Source: Rhizobium sp. Pop5
GTDB taxonomy: Bacteria; Pseudomonadota; Alphaproteobacteria; Rhizobiales; Rhizobiaceae
Direction of reading: 5' to 3'
DNA length: 64,000 bases
NCBI RefSeq assembly: GCF_024721175.1
Contig: NZ_CP099399.1
Span: forward strand, 806,001 to 870,000
How positions within the stretch are numbered: position 1 is the first letter of the stretch; each line of letters opens with the position of its first letter. Positions 34,490-42,695 of this stretch are shown in pieces. A program made the translations under genes and the position numbers. The notes below the pieces were generated by a model. It was given only the letters and a program-made list of their open reading frames with translations. It did not search any database and was not told the origin of the DNA.

Positions 34490-34984
34490 TCAAGCGATCG
34501 ACTGCATGTAGCGCATCCCGGTGACCGGGCGCGGGGTGAAATCCAGCTGTTCGTAGAAGCGGTGGGCCAGCACGTTTCCGGTCGCGGCGCTGACGGAGAG
34601 GTAGCCGCAGCCGGCGTTGCGGGCGGTTTCGCGCGCCCGGTCGACGAGCAGCTGACCGGTGCCGTGACCCCGATGGCCGTCGCGCACGAAGAGATGGTGC
34701 AGGTCCATGCCGCGCTTGCCTTCCTGCGCCCTGTAGAGCGGCACGAGAATGGCGTAGCCGATCAACCCTTCGCTGGTTTCGGCGACGAGCGCGGTGATCC
34801 AGGGCAGCGGGCCGAACAGATCGCGCTCCAATTGCTCCGGCGTCGTGACCGCAGGATCGCCATGATGGGCGGCAAGCAGGGCGATCATCTCGTTGAGCTC
34901 GGGCAGATCACGCGGCTTGGCGGCGCGGATCGTCACCACCGACGGGCGCATCAATGAAATTTCGCTGTCTTCGATTTCGGTCAT
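34490..34984 (-). CDS. GNAT-family N-acetyltransferase
   Basis: A 164-residue acetyltransferase. The acetyl-CoA loop is FVRDGHRGHGTGQLLVDRAR (motif A, R-x-x-G-x-G), followed by GCGYLSVSAATGNVLAHRFY (motif B). The start at 34984 gives MTEIEDSEISLMRPSVVTIR; a longer frame to 35062 adds unrelated residues. The substrate is unknown. It converges with the diheme cytochrome gene (12 bases between stops). Confidence 0.82.
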   Translation of the reverse strand: MTEIEDSEISLMRPSVVTIRAAKPRDLPELNEMIALLAAHHGDPAVTTPEQLERDLFGPLPWITALVAETSEGLIGYAILVPLYRAQEGKRGMDLHHLFVRDGHRGHGTGQLLVDRARETARNAGCGYLSVSAATGNVLAHRFYEQLDFTPRPVTGMRYMQSIA

Positions 34985-35034
34985 GGTCTTCGCGTCCTTT
35001 GATATTCTGCCGTCAGGACGCTGCCGATACAACA

Positions 35035-35054
35035 AAGCCGCCTGACGGCGGCTT
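35035..35054. other. Hairpin upstream of the beta-lactamase gene
   Basis: Perfect 8-base arms AAGCCGCC/GGCGGCTT around TGAC. It lies in the 340-base gap between the divergent GNAT and beta-lactamase genes. There is no T-run. The rest of the gap holds no gene I can recognise; a TTGACA hexamer overlaps the right edge but has no convincing -10 partner. Confidence 0.4.
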
Positions 35055-35324
35055 GTTGACAATATGATCTTGTCCGGCCGCCCTTTACAGGTACAGCCAA
35101 AAATACGAGCGGCTCTGGTGCGCGTTTTCGATCATGGCTCATTACATCGTCGGAAACGCGGCATTTGTCAACGGCCGATCGCGTTAGGTATCAGCTTTCA
35201 GCGTCAAGCGCCTCGCCAGCAAGCTCTTCCCGCATCCGTGCGTGGGAATGACAAAGGTCCGGGCGGACGAGATGCCGCCGCAATCGCGCTTTAGCCCTAT
35301 CCTCCACACCTGCCGGAGGATTTC

Positions 35325-36227
35325 ATGCATCTCAGTTTGACCCGCCGCCTGCTCATAGGTTCGGCACTTTGCCTGCCCGCACTGACACTTCCCGCCCATG
35401 CCCAGGAAAAGGCGCAGCAGAATGACGAAGAGGGAGACGACGACATTCAGCGCCGTCTTGCCGCGCTCGAAAAACGCACCGGCGGCCGCCTCGGCGTCTC
35501 GGTGCTCGACACCCAGACGAGCATCTCCTTCTCCTATCGCGGCAGCGAAGCTTTTCCGATGTGCAGCACCTTCAAGGCGCTGGCCGCGGGCTTCGTGCTT
35601 GCCCGTGTCGACAAGGGGCAGGAGAGCCTCGACCGCCGGGTGACATACGGCAAGGAAAAGCTCGTCGACTATTCGCCGCTCAGCGAAAAACACGCGGGCA
35701 CTGATGGTATGACGATCGCCGAGCTTTGTGAGGCAGCGGTGACGGTCAGCGACAATACCGCCGGCAATCTGCTGCTTGAAAGCTTCGGTGGGCCTCCCGC
35801 ACTGACCGACTGGCTGCGCTCGATCGGTGACGGAACCACACGCCTCGACCGCACAGAACCGACGCTGAACGAGGGCAGGAAGGATGATCCGCGCGATACG
35901 ACGACACCGGAGGCGATGCTCGATACGCTCGGCAATCTGACGCTCGGCTCGATCCTGGCCGAAACCTCCTGTGACCGGCTGATCGCCTGGCTCGTCGCCA
36001 GTACGACCGGCAAGGAACGGCTGAGGGCCGGCCTGCCCGAGGATTGGAAGGTCGGCGATAAGACCGGTACCGGCCCGAACGGCTCTCTTGGCGATATTGC
36101 AGTAATCTGGCCCCCGGATCGCAGCCCCATCGTCGCAGCCGTCTATATCGCCGAGGCGACGGCGTCAGCGAAGGAGCTCAATCCGGTCTTCGCTGAAGTC
36201 GGCCGCATGATCGTGGAAATGGTTTGA
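35325..36227 (+). CDS. Class A beta-lactamase
   Basis: A 300-residue periplasmic serine beta-lactamase with a signal peptide ending near AHA (residue 26). All catalytic elements are present: S81TFK84 (Ambler S70-K73), S142DN144 (SDN loop), Glu178 in RTEPTLN (Ambler E166 in the omega loop) and K246TG (KTG). A cysteine (Cys80) stands immediately before the active serine, as in carbapenemase-type enzymes, but no partner cysteine follows KTG (TGTGPNGSLGD), so the carbapenemase disulfide is unlikely. The acidic run QNDEEGDDD after the signal peptide is unusual. No ampR-like regulator is adjacent. Confidence 0.9.
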   Translation: MHLSLTRRLLIGSALCLPALTLPAHAQEKAQQNDEEGDDDIQRRLAALEKRTGGRLGVSVLDTQTSISFSYRGSEAFPMCSTFKALAAGFVLARVDKGQESLDRRVTYGKEKLVDYSPLSEKHAGTDGMTIAELCEAAVTVSDNTAGNLLLESFGGPPALTDWLRSIGDGTTRLDRTEPTLNEGRKDDPRDTTTPEAMLDTLGNLTLGSILAETSCDRLIAWLVASTTGKERLRAGLPEDWKVGDKTGTGPNGSLGDIAVIWPPDRSPIVAAVYIAEATASAKELNPVFAEVGRMIVEMV

Positions 36228-36324
36228 AGCCGACTCATCGAAAAGACCACCGACGTCGTAAATGGTGCTGCAATCCTGCCTAGAGCTTGCGCCAGATCTT
36301 CTTCCTGGGGAGGAAGTCTCAGTA

Positions 36325-38664
36325 TCAAGGCAGTGTATAGGCGATCACGTAATCGCCGGGCTTCGTGCCGACCGAGCCGTGGCCGCCGGCGACCATGACG
36401 ACATACTGCTTATTGTCATCGGTCGTATAGGTCATCGGCGTCGCCTGGCCGCCGGCGGGAAGCCGCGCCTCCCAAAGCTGTCGGCCATTCGTCACGTCAT
36501 AGGCGCGCAGGTAGTTGTCGACTGCCGCACCGAGGAAGGCGACGCCGCCTTTGGTCAGCATCGGCCCGCCGATGCCGGGCACCCCCACCTTGAAGGGCAG
36601 GGGCAATGGCGTCATGTCGCGCACCGTGCCGTTCTTGTGCATATAGGCGATCTTGCCGGTGCGCAGATCGACGCCCGCGACATAGCCCCAGGGCGGCGCC
36701 TGGCAGGGGATCTTGAGCAGCCCGAGGAAGGGTCCCATGAAGACACCGTAGGGTGCGCCGTCATTGCGGTTGAGCCCCTGTTCGCTGCCCTTCTCGTCCT
36801 GGCCTCGCGGTGGAATATCGGCGGCCGGCACCAGGCGTGAGGTGAAGGAGAGGTAGGTCGGCATGCCGAACATGATCTGCCGCTCCGGATCAACCGCGAC
36901 CGAGCCCCAGTTGAAGGTGCCGAAATTGCCGGGATAGACGATCGTCCCCTTGAGCGAAGGGGGCGTGTAGCGGCCCTCGTAATAGTAACGGTGGAAGTCG
37001 ATGCGGCAGGCGAGTTGGTCGAACAGCGACACGCCCCACATGTCCTTTTCTCTGAGCGGCTCGGGCGAGAAGGTCAGATCCGAGATTGGCTGCGTCGGAG
37101 AGGTATGATCGCCGGTAACAGCGCCGCCGGGTGCGGGGATTTCCTTGACCGGAATGATCGGCTCGCCGGTGCGCCGGTCGAGCACATAGAGATCGCCTTG
37201 CTTGGTCGGCCCGACGAGGGCGGGAACCACGGCGCCGTCCTGCTTCGTCAGGTCGATGAGCGACGGCTGAGCCGGAACGTCCATATCCCAGAGATCGTGA
37301 TGCACCGTCTGGCGTACCCAGCGCAGCTGGCCGGTGGCGATGTCAAGCGCCACGATCGACGAGGAGAACTTCTCGACATTGTCGCTGCGGTTGATGCCGA
37401 GTTGGTCGGGCACCTGGTTGCCGAGCGGGATGTAGACCATGCCGAGGCCTTCGTCGACTGTGAAGACCGACCAACTGTTCGGCGAGTTGGTGGTATAGGT
37501 CTGTCCGTCGGCGATCGGCGTCGTCACGTCGGGATTGCCGGAATCCCAGTTCCAGACCAGTGCACCGGTATTGATGTCGAAAGCGCGGATGACGCCGGAC
37601 TGCTCCTGTGTCGAATAATTGTCGTTCACGGCCCCGCCGATGATGATCTTGCCTGCCACCGCGACCGGCGGCGAGGTGGAATAATAATAGCCGGCCGGAT
37701 TGTAGCGCATGCCGGCTTCAAGATGCAGCACGCCCTGATCGGCAAAGCTGGTGCAGATTTTCCCATCGGTCGCATCGAGCGCGATCAGCCGGGCGTCGGA
37801 GGTCGGCAGGTAGACACGTTCGGCACAGGGCCGACCGGCCGCGATTGCAGGATCGGCATAATAGGTGACGCCGCGGCAGGTTTGATGCTGCCGGTCGGGG
37901 TTCATGCCGGAATTCGCGTCATATTTCCATTTCTCTTTGCCGGTCTTGGCGTCGAGCGCGATTGCCCAGTTATGCGGCGTGCAGAGATAGAGCGTGTCCT
38001 TCACCTTAAGCGGCGTCACCTGATAGGTCGTCTCGCTGATATCCTCCGGCCGCTTGACGTCGCCGGTCTGGTACCGCCAGGCTTCCTTGAGGGTGGCGAC
38101 ATTCTGGACGTTGATCTGGTCGAGGGGCGAATAACGCTGCCCGAAGGGCGTGCGGCCATATTGATGCCATTCGCCATCCGGCACGCTGCCGCCGAAGGCG
38201 GGGGTGGCCGCAACCGCATCGGCCGGCAGCTCGCCGGCAAGATCGTGCGGGTCTGTCGTCATCGAATAGAGGGCGACGAGGATGGCGAGGATGACGGGCA
38301 CGGCAAGCGGCCAGGGATTGGCGCCATAGGTGATGCCCGTGGGGCTGCGCAGACCGAGCGGATGGCGGATCCATGGCGTCAGCAGCCAGAGCCCGAGCAG
38401 GATGATCATGCCGCCTCGTGGACCGAGCTGCCACCAGTCGAAACCCACCTCCCAGATCGCCCAGGCGAGGGCTGCGACGACAAGCACCGCATAGACCCAC
38501 AGCGCGACCGCCTTGCGCATCAGGAGCAGTCCGGCGGTGATGAGGAACATCAGCCCGGCGAACAGATAGAAGACGCTGCCGCCGAGTGTCACAAGCCAGA
38601 GCCCACCGCCCCCGAGGGTCAGCCCGATGATGATGAAAAAGATGGAGGTGATGACGATCGCCAT
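36325..38664 (-). CDS. gcd: Membrane-bound PQQ-dependent glucose dehydrogenase
   Basis: A 779-residue quinoprotein that oxidises glucose to gluconolactone on the periplasmic face and passes electrons to ubiquinone. Five hydrophobic segments (residues 1-140) anchor the protein; the remainder is an eight-bladed PQQ beta-propeller. ATPAFGGSVPDGEWHQYGRT opens the catalytic domain. DLWDMDVPAQPSLIDL contains the catalytic aspartate (E. coli Asp466 region), and TCRGVTYYAD is the disulfide/PQQ-contact region. Gluconic acid secretion solubilises phosphate. The enzyme needs PQQ made elsewhere. GGGAGAC precedes the ATG. Confidence 0.9.
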   Translation of the reverse strand: MAIVITSIFFIIIGLTLGGGGLWLVTLGGSVFYLFAGLMFLITAGLLLMRKAVALWVYAVLVVAALAWAIWEVGFDWWQLGPRGGMIILLGLWLLTPWIRHPLGLRSPTGITYGANPWPLAVPVILAILVALYSMTTDPHDLAGELPADAVAATPAFGGSVPDGEWHQYGRTPFGQRYSPLDQINVQNVATLKEAWRYQTGDVKRPEDISETTYQVTPLKVKDTLYLCTPHNWAIALDAKTGKEKWKYDANSGMNPDRQHQTCRGVTYYADPAIAAGRPCAERVYLPTSDARLIALDATDGKICTSFADQGVLHLEAGMRYNPAGYYYSTSPPVAVAGKIIIGGAVNDNYSTQEQSGVIRAFDINTGALVWNWDSGNPDVTTPIADGQTYTTNSPNSWSVFTVDEGLGMVYIPLGNQVPDQLGINRSDNVEKFSSSIVALDIATGQLRWVRQTVHHDLWDMDVPAQPSLIDLTKQDGAVVPALVGPTKQGDLYVLDRRTGEPIIPVKEIPAPGGAVTGDHTSPTQPISDLTFSPEPLREKDMWGVSLFDQLACRIDFHRYYYEGRYTPPSLKGTIVYPGNFGTFNWGSVAVDPERQIMFGMPTYLSFTSRLVPAADIPPRGQDEKGSEQGLNRNDGAPYGVFMGPFLGLLKIPCQAPPWGYVAGVDLRTGKIAYMHKNGTVRDMTPLPLPFKVGVPGIGGPMLTKGGVAFLGAAVDNYLRAYDVTNGRQLWEARLPAGGQATPMTYTTDDNKQYVVMVAGGHGSVGTKPGDYVIAYTLP

Positions 38665-38857
38665 AAGGCTGTCTCCCGCTGAAGTGAGCCGGGGTGGAGG
38701 ATCGGCAGAAAAGTCCTGCCGATCAGCCAGATAGCGCGAAGGAGATGCCTTTCAACGGCCACATTTGCCGCAGGACGGTGTGATGCTGCGGATGTGCCGA
38801 GCTGGCATTGGGCCGGAGGTGGATCGCTGTGGGTATCGAAAAGGGCCGAAGCAGCCG

Positions 38858-40360
38858 TCACGTTCCGCAGAAGGTCTGCAGCACTCGCTCGCTCGGCTTC
38901 GGCGGCTCCATATAGGCGGCAAATCCCGGCTGGTTCTCGTAGGGTTTGGCGAGCACCGTGAGCAGTGCCTCGAACAGCGAGAAGTCGCCATTCTCGACCG
39001 CTGCCTCGATGGCCTGTTCGACCCGATGATTGCGGGGGATGAAGGCCGGATTGACGCTGCGCATGGCAATGGCGCGCCCGGCAGCCGTTTGCGAATCACG
39101 TGACAGTCTCTCGCGCCACCGCGCCAGCCAATCGCGGCAGGCATCCGGCTCGTTGAAGCTCGCCGCAAAGGCCGGCTCCACGGCGTCATCGCCGGCGAGG
39201 TCCGACAGCCGACGGAAGGCCAGCGTGAAATCTGCACCTTGCGCCTGCATGAGCGTCAGCAGCGCCTGCACCAGCTCGAGATCGCCGTCCTCTTCGCCGG
39301 CAAGCCCGATCTTTGCGCGCATGCCCGTCAGCCAATGCGCCTGAAACCGTTCGCCATAGGCCCGAATCACGACGTTGGCCTTTTCGACGGCGCTGTCCGG
39401 CTCCGCATCGATCAGCGGCAGCAGCGTTTCACCCAGCCTTGCGAGGTTCCATTGTCCGATGGCGGGCTGATTGGCATAGGCATAACGCCCGTGGTGGTCG
39501 ATGGAGGAGAAGACGGTCCCCGGATTATAGCTGTCCATGAAGGCGCAGGGACCGAAATCGATCGTCTCGCCCGAGACGGTCATATTGTCAGTATTCATCA
39601 CGCCATGGATGAAGCCGACATGCAGCCAGCGGGCAATCAGCGCCGCCTGGCGTTCACAGATCGCATCGAAGAGCGCGAGATAAGGGTTCTCAGCTTCTTT
39701 CAGCGCGGGATAATGCCGGTCGATCACATAATCGGCCAGCGCCCGCACGCCTTCGTCATCGCCCCGTGCCGCGAAGAACTGGAAGGTGCCGACCCTGATA
39801 TGGCTTGCCGCAACGCGGGTGAAGACCGCGCCCGGAAGCACCTCCTCGCGATAGACCGGCTCCCCCGTCGTCACGGCCGCCAGCGCCCGCGTGGCAGGAA
39901 TCCCAAGCGCATACATCGCTTCGCTGATGATATATTCCCTGAGCACCGGCCCCAGTGCCGCCCGCCCGTCGCCTCGGCGTGAAAATGGCGTCTGTCCGGC
40001 ACCCTTCAACTGGATATCGTAGCGCTTTCCGTTGCGGCCGACCAATTCGCCAAGCAGGATCGCCCGCCCGTCGCCGAGCACAGGCGAGAAGCCGCCGAAC
40101 TGGTGTCCCGCATAAGCCATGGCTAGCGGCGCGGCCCCTTCCGGAACGAGATTGCCGGAAAAGATCGCTGCGCCGTCGCGGCGCAAAACTTCCACGTCGA
40201 GCCCGAGTTCTTCCGCTAGCGGCTCGTTGAGCTTGATCAGCCAGGGTTCCGCCACCTGAGTCGGCGTCTGCGGCGCAAAGAATCGCTCGGGCAAACCGAC
40301 ATAGCTGTTGTCGAACGGGAAGGCCGCAGCGGGCAGGTTTTTCTCAAGAGCGGAGGTCAT
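38858..40360 (-). CDS. selO: SelO family protein adenylyltransferase (YdiU/UPF0061)
   Basis: A 500-residue pseudokinase that transfers AMP from ATP to Ser, Thr or Tyr of target proteins, linked to redox homeostasis. The start is DNSYVGLPERFFAP; AYAGHQFGGFSPVLGDGRAI, LKGAGQTPFSRRGDGRAALG and GVMNTDNMTVSGETIDFGPC are diagnostic SelO blocks containing the ATP- and metal-binding residues. The C-terminus ends with a single cysteine (LQTFCGT), the position held by selenocysteine in eukaryotes. The ATG at 40360 lacks a clear ribosome-binding site. Confidence 0.9.
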   Translation of the reverse strand: MTSALEKNLPAAAFPFDNSYVGLPERFFAPQTPTQVAEPWLIKLNEPLAEELGLDVEVLRRDGAAIFSGNLVPEGAAPLAMAYAGHQFGGFSPVLGDGRAILLGELVGRNGKRYDIQLKGAGQTPFSRRGDGRAALGPVLREYIISEAMYALGIPATRALAAVTTGEPVYREEVLPGAVFTRVAASHIRVGTFQFFAARGDDEGVRALADYVIDRHYPALKEAENPYLALFDAICERQAALIARWLHVGFIHGVMNTDNMTVSGETIDFGPCAFMDSYNPGTVFSSIDHHGRYAYANQPAIGQWNLARLGETLLPLIDAEPDSAVEKANVVIRAYGERFQAHWLTGMRAKIGLAGEEDGDLELVQALLTLMQAQGADFTLAFRRLSDLAGDDAVEPAFAASFNEPDACRDWLARWRERLSRDSQTAAGRAIAMRSVNPAFIPRNHRVEQAIEAAVENGDFSLFEALLTVLAKPYENQPGFAAYMEPPKPSERVLQTFCGT

Positions 40361-40630
40361 TCATCATAGGTAGGGCCGGGTTGCCTGCGGCGCAAGCCGC
40401 TTCGATCCGGCGGGAGGGCTTTCACCCCGAAAGCCTCACGACGATCGCGGCGATGCAAGGAATCGTGATCCGCTTTTACCTCTCGTCAAAGCTGCCTTGC
40501 CATAAAGGACATAGCGCCGCCGTAATCCCGGGCGTATAGCAAATCGTCTCCCCTTGGCCTTGCGCCATGTCATCCCCGCGGCCCTGCTGCCTCGTGTGCT
40601 CCGCCGCGCCACCGCGAGTGATTCCGAAAG

Positions 40631-42082
40631 ATGTCGGATCAAATTTACCAGGCGCCGATGGTTCGGCGCGCCGCGCCCAATTTCCGGGTGATCGCGATGA
40701 TTGTCGCGAGTGCGATGCTGATGGAAAACGTCGACGCGACAGTGCTTGCGACCGCGCTGCCCACCATGGCGCGCGATTTCGCCGTCAGCGCGCCTGCCAT
40801 GTCGATCGCACTGACCTCCTATCTCCTGAGCCTTGCGATCTTCATTCCCGCCAGCGGCCGGATGGCCGACAGCTTCGGGTCGCGCACCGTCTTCCGCGCG
40901 GCCATCGCGGTTTTTGTCATCGGCTCCATTCTCTGTGCTCTTGCACCGACGCTGCCGTTCCTGGTGCTGGCACGGCTGCTGCAGGGCATGGGCGGCGCGA
41001 TGATGATGCCGGTTGGACGCCTGGTGCTGATGCGCAGCGTCGACCGCAAGGATATGGTCAGCGCCATGTCCTGGCTGCTCGTGCCGGCGCTGATCGGTCC
41101 CATCATCGGCCCGCCGCTCGGTGGCTTCATCGTGACCTATCTCGACTGGCGCTGGATCTTCTATATCAATGTACCGATCGGCATCATCGGCATGATCTTC
41201 GTGTCGATCTACATCGACGAGGTGAAGGGCAAGGCGAGCGGCCCGTTCGATACGATCGGCTTCATCCTGTCAGGGATCTCGCTCGGCTCGCTGCTCTTCG
41301 GCTTCGAAATGTCGAGCCATGAAGGCGAGGGTGCGTTCTCGATCTTCCTGATTGCTCTCGGCCTCATCTGCGGCATCGCCTATCTCGGCCATGCCCGCAA
41401 GCACCCGTCGCCGATCATGGATTTCTCGCTGATGAAGGTGCCGAGCTTCGGCACATCGGTCGTTGCCGGTTCGCTGACGCGCATCACCCAGGGCGCACAG
41501 CCCTTCCTGCTGCCGTTGCTCTTTCAGATCGGTTTCGGCCTGTCTGCCGCCGCCGCAGGCCAGATCGTCATTGCGACGGCGTTTGGCGCTCTCGCCATGA
41601 AGCCGACGGCGAAGTTCGTCTTCAGTCGGCTCGGTTTCCGCCGAAGCCTCGTCCTCAACGGCGTCCTCGGCACGATCGGTTACGGCCTGTGCGCCGCCTT
41701 CCGGCCGGACTGGCCGATGCCGCTGATCTTTATCGTCCTGGTGCTCAGCGCCTTCTTCCTGTCGTTCCAGTTCACGGCCTACAACACCATCGCCTATGAT
41801 GAGATCAGCAAAGAGCGGATGAGTTCAGCGACGAGCTTTTACACCACCTTCCAGCAGCTGATGCTGTCGCTCGGCATCTGCATAGGCGCGCTGGCCTTGC
41901 ACGGCTCGATGGCCTTGTCAGGTGTCGAAACACCTGATCTCGGCGATTTCTCCGCCGCGTTCATCGTCGTCACGATGATCTCGATCACGGCCACTTTCTG
42001 GAACCTGCGCTTCTCGCCGACCGCCGGCGAGGAGATCAGCGGCTATAAGGCCACGGGCAAGAAAGGCGCCGCCGGAGGCTGA
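40631..42082 (+). CDS. EmrB/QacA-like MFS transporter (DHA2)
   Basis: A 483-residue drug-proton antiporter-type MFS protein. Helix 1 has MLMENVDATVLATALPTMAR (motif D1), GRMADSFGSRTVFRAAIAVF is motif A, and LVPALIGPIIGPPLGGFIV is motif C. No adaptor (EmrA) is encoded next to it, so it may act alone or with a distant partner. The upstream 270-base gap contains no regulator. It converges with the DUF1697 gene (eight bases between stops). Confidence 0.85.
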   Translation: MSDQIYQAPMVRRAAPNFRVIAMIVASAMLMENVDATVLATALPTMARDFAVSAPAMSIALTSYLLSLAIFIPASGRMADSFGSRTVFRAAIAVFVIGSILCALAPTLPFLVLARLLQGMGGAMMMPVGRLVLMRSVDRKDMVSAMSWLLVPALIGPIIGPPLGGFIVTYLDWRWIFYINVPIGIIGMIFVSIYIDEVKGKASGPFDTIGFILSGISLGSLLFGFEMSSHEGEGAFSIFLIALGLICGIAYLGHARKHPSPIMDFSLMKVPSFGTSVVAGSLTRITQGAQPFLLPLLFQIGFGLSAAAAGQIVIATAFGALAMKPTAKFVFSRLGFRRSLVLNGVLGTIGYGLCAAFRPDWPMPLIFIVLVLSAFFLSFQFTAYNTIAYDEISKERMSSATSFYTTFQQLMLSLGICIGALALHGSMALSGVETPDLGDFSAAFIVVTMISITATFWNLRFSPTAGEEISGYKATGKKGAAGG

Positions 42083-42090
42083 CGCTGCCT

Positions 42091-42615
42091 TCAGGCCTTG
42101 TCCTCCATTTCAGCCGCCATTTCCGTGAGTTTGCGCACTGTATTGAGGTTGCGCGAGGTTCCCGGCTTCAGCGCCGGCAACTTCAGCTTCGAGCGGCCGG
42201 AACCATTGGGATAATGCACATAGATTTCTCGCGCTGCGAGCTTTGCCTCTTCTCCGTCAGGCGCAACCATCTTTTCCAGGGCGTCATCTGGCGCCTTCTC
42301 CGGCAGGAAATAGACGAGCAGAAAATTCGGCTTTGCCTCCGGAAAGGGTGCATCGGCGGCAATGCCCTCAAGTTCCTTCCGGCTGCGCACCATCACGCCC
42401 GGCCGCTTGCTCATTTTCTTACCGAGGGCTTCGTCGAGCTTTTCCTCCACCGCCTTTTCGGATTCGTGAGAGCGGAAAAGCACATTGCCGCTCTGGATAT
42501 ATGTCTTCACGTCGGAAAAGCCGATGTCTTCGCAGATCGCTTTCAGTTCGGCCATCGGCAGCGAGCCGGTGCCGCCGACATTTACGGCGCGAAGCAGAGC
42601 GATATAGACGGGCAT
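42091..42615 (-). CDS. DUF1697 protein
   Basis: A 174-residue cytosolic protein of the DUF1697 family, recognised by its opening YIALLRAVNVGGTGSLPMAE followed by ICEDIGFSDVKTYIQSGNVL, and its late GRSKLKLPALKPGTSRNLNT. The TRNLNT-like end and the lysine/arginine pattern are conserved, but the function of the family is not established. Start and length agree with homologues; TTTCTCC (complement GGAGAAA) gives the ribosome-binding site. Confidence 0.85.
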   Translation of the reverse strand: MPVYIALLRAVNVGGTGSLPMAELKAICEDIGFSDVKTYIQSGNVLFRSHESEKAVEEKLDEALGKKMSKRPGVMVRSRKELEGIAADAPFPEAKPNFLLVYFLPEKAPDDALEKMVAPDGEEAKLAAREIYVHYPNGSGRSKLKLPALKPGTSRNLNTVRKLTEMAAEMEDKA

Positions 42616-42695
42616 TTCTTTCTCCTTCCGCGGCCAGCCTCTCCGGCCAGCAGGCCAGAGAGGGCTATCTCACGTCACGCCATGCCCGCCGGCGT

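Noticed and set aside
35035..35054. Hairpin AAGCCGCC/GGCGGCTT as a terminator
   Set aside because: Both flanking genes point away from it and there is no T-run on either strand, so a terminator role is not supported. It is kept only as an unnamed structure.
36991..38682. A 560-codon plus-strand frame opposite gcd
   Set aside because: It lacks a plausible ribosome-binding site and protein motifs; the opposite strand holds the intact glucose dehydrogenase.
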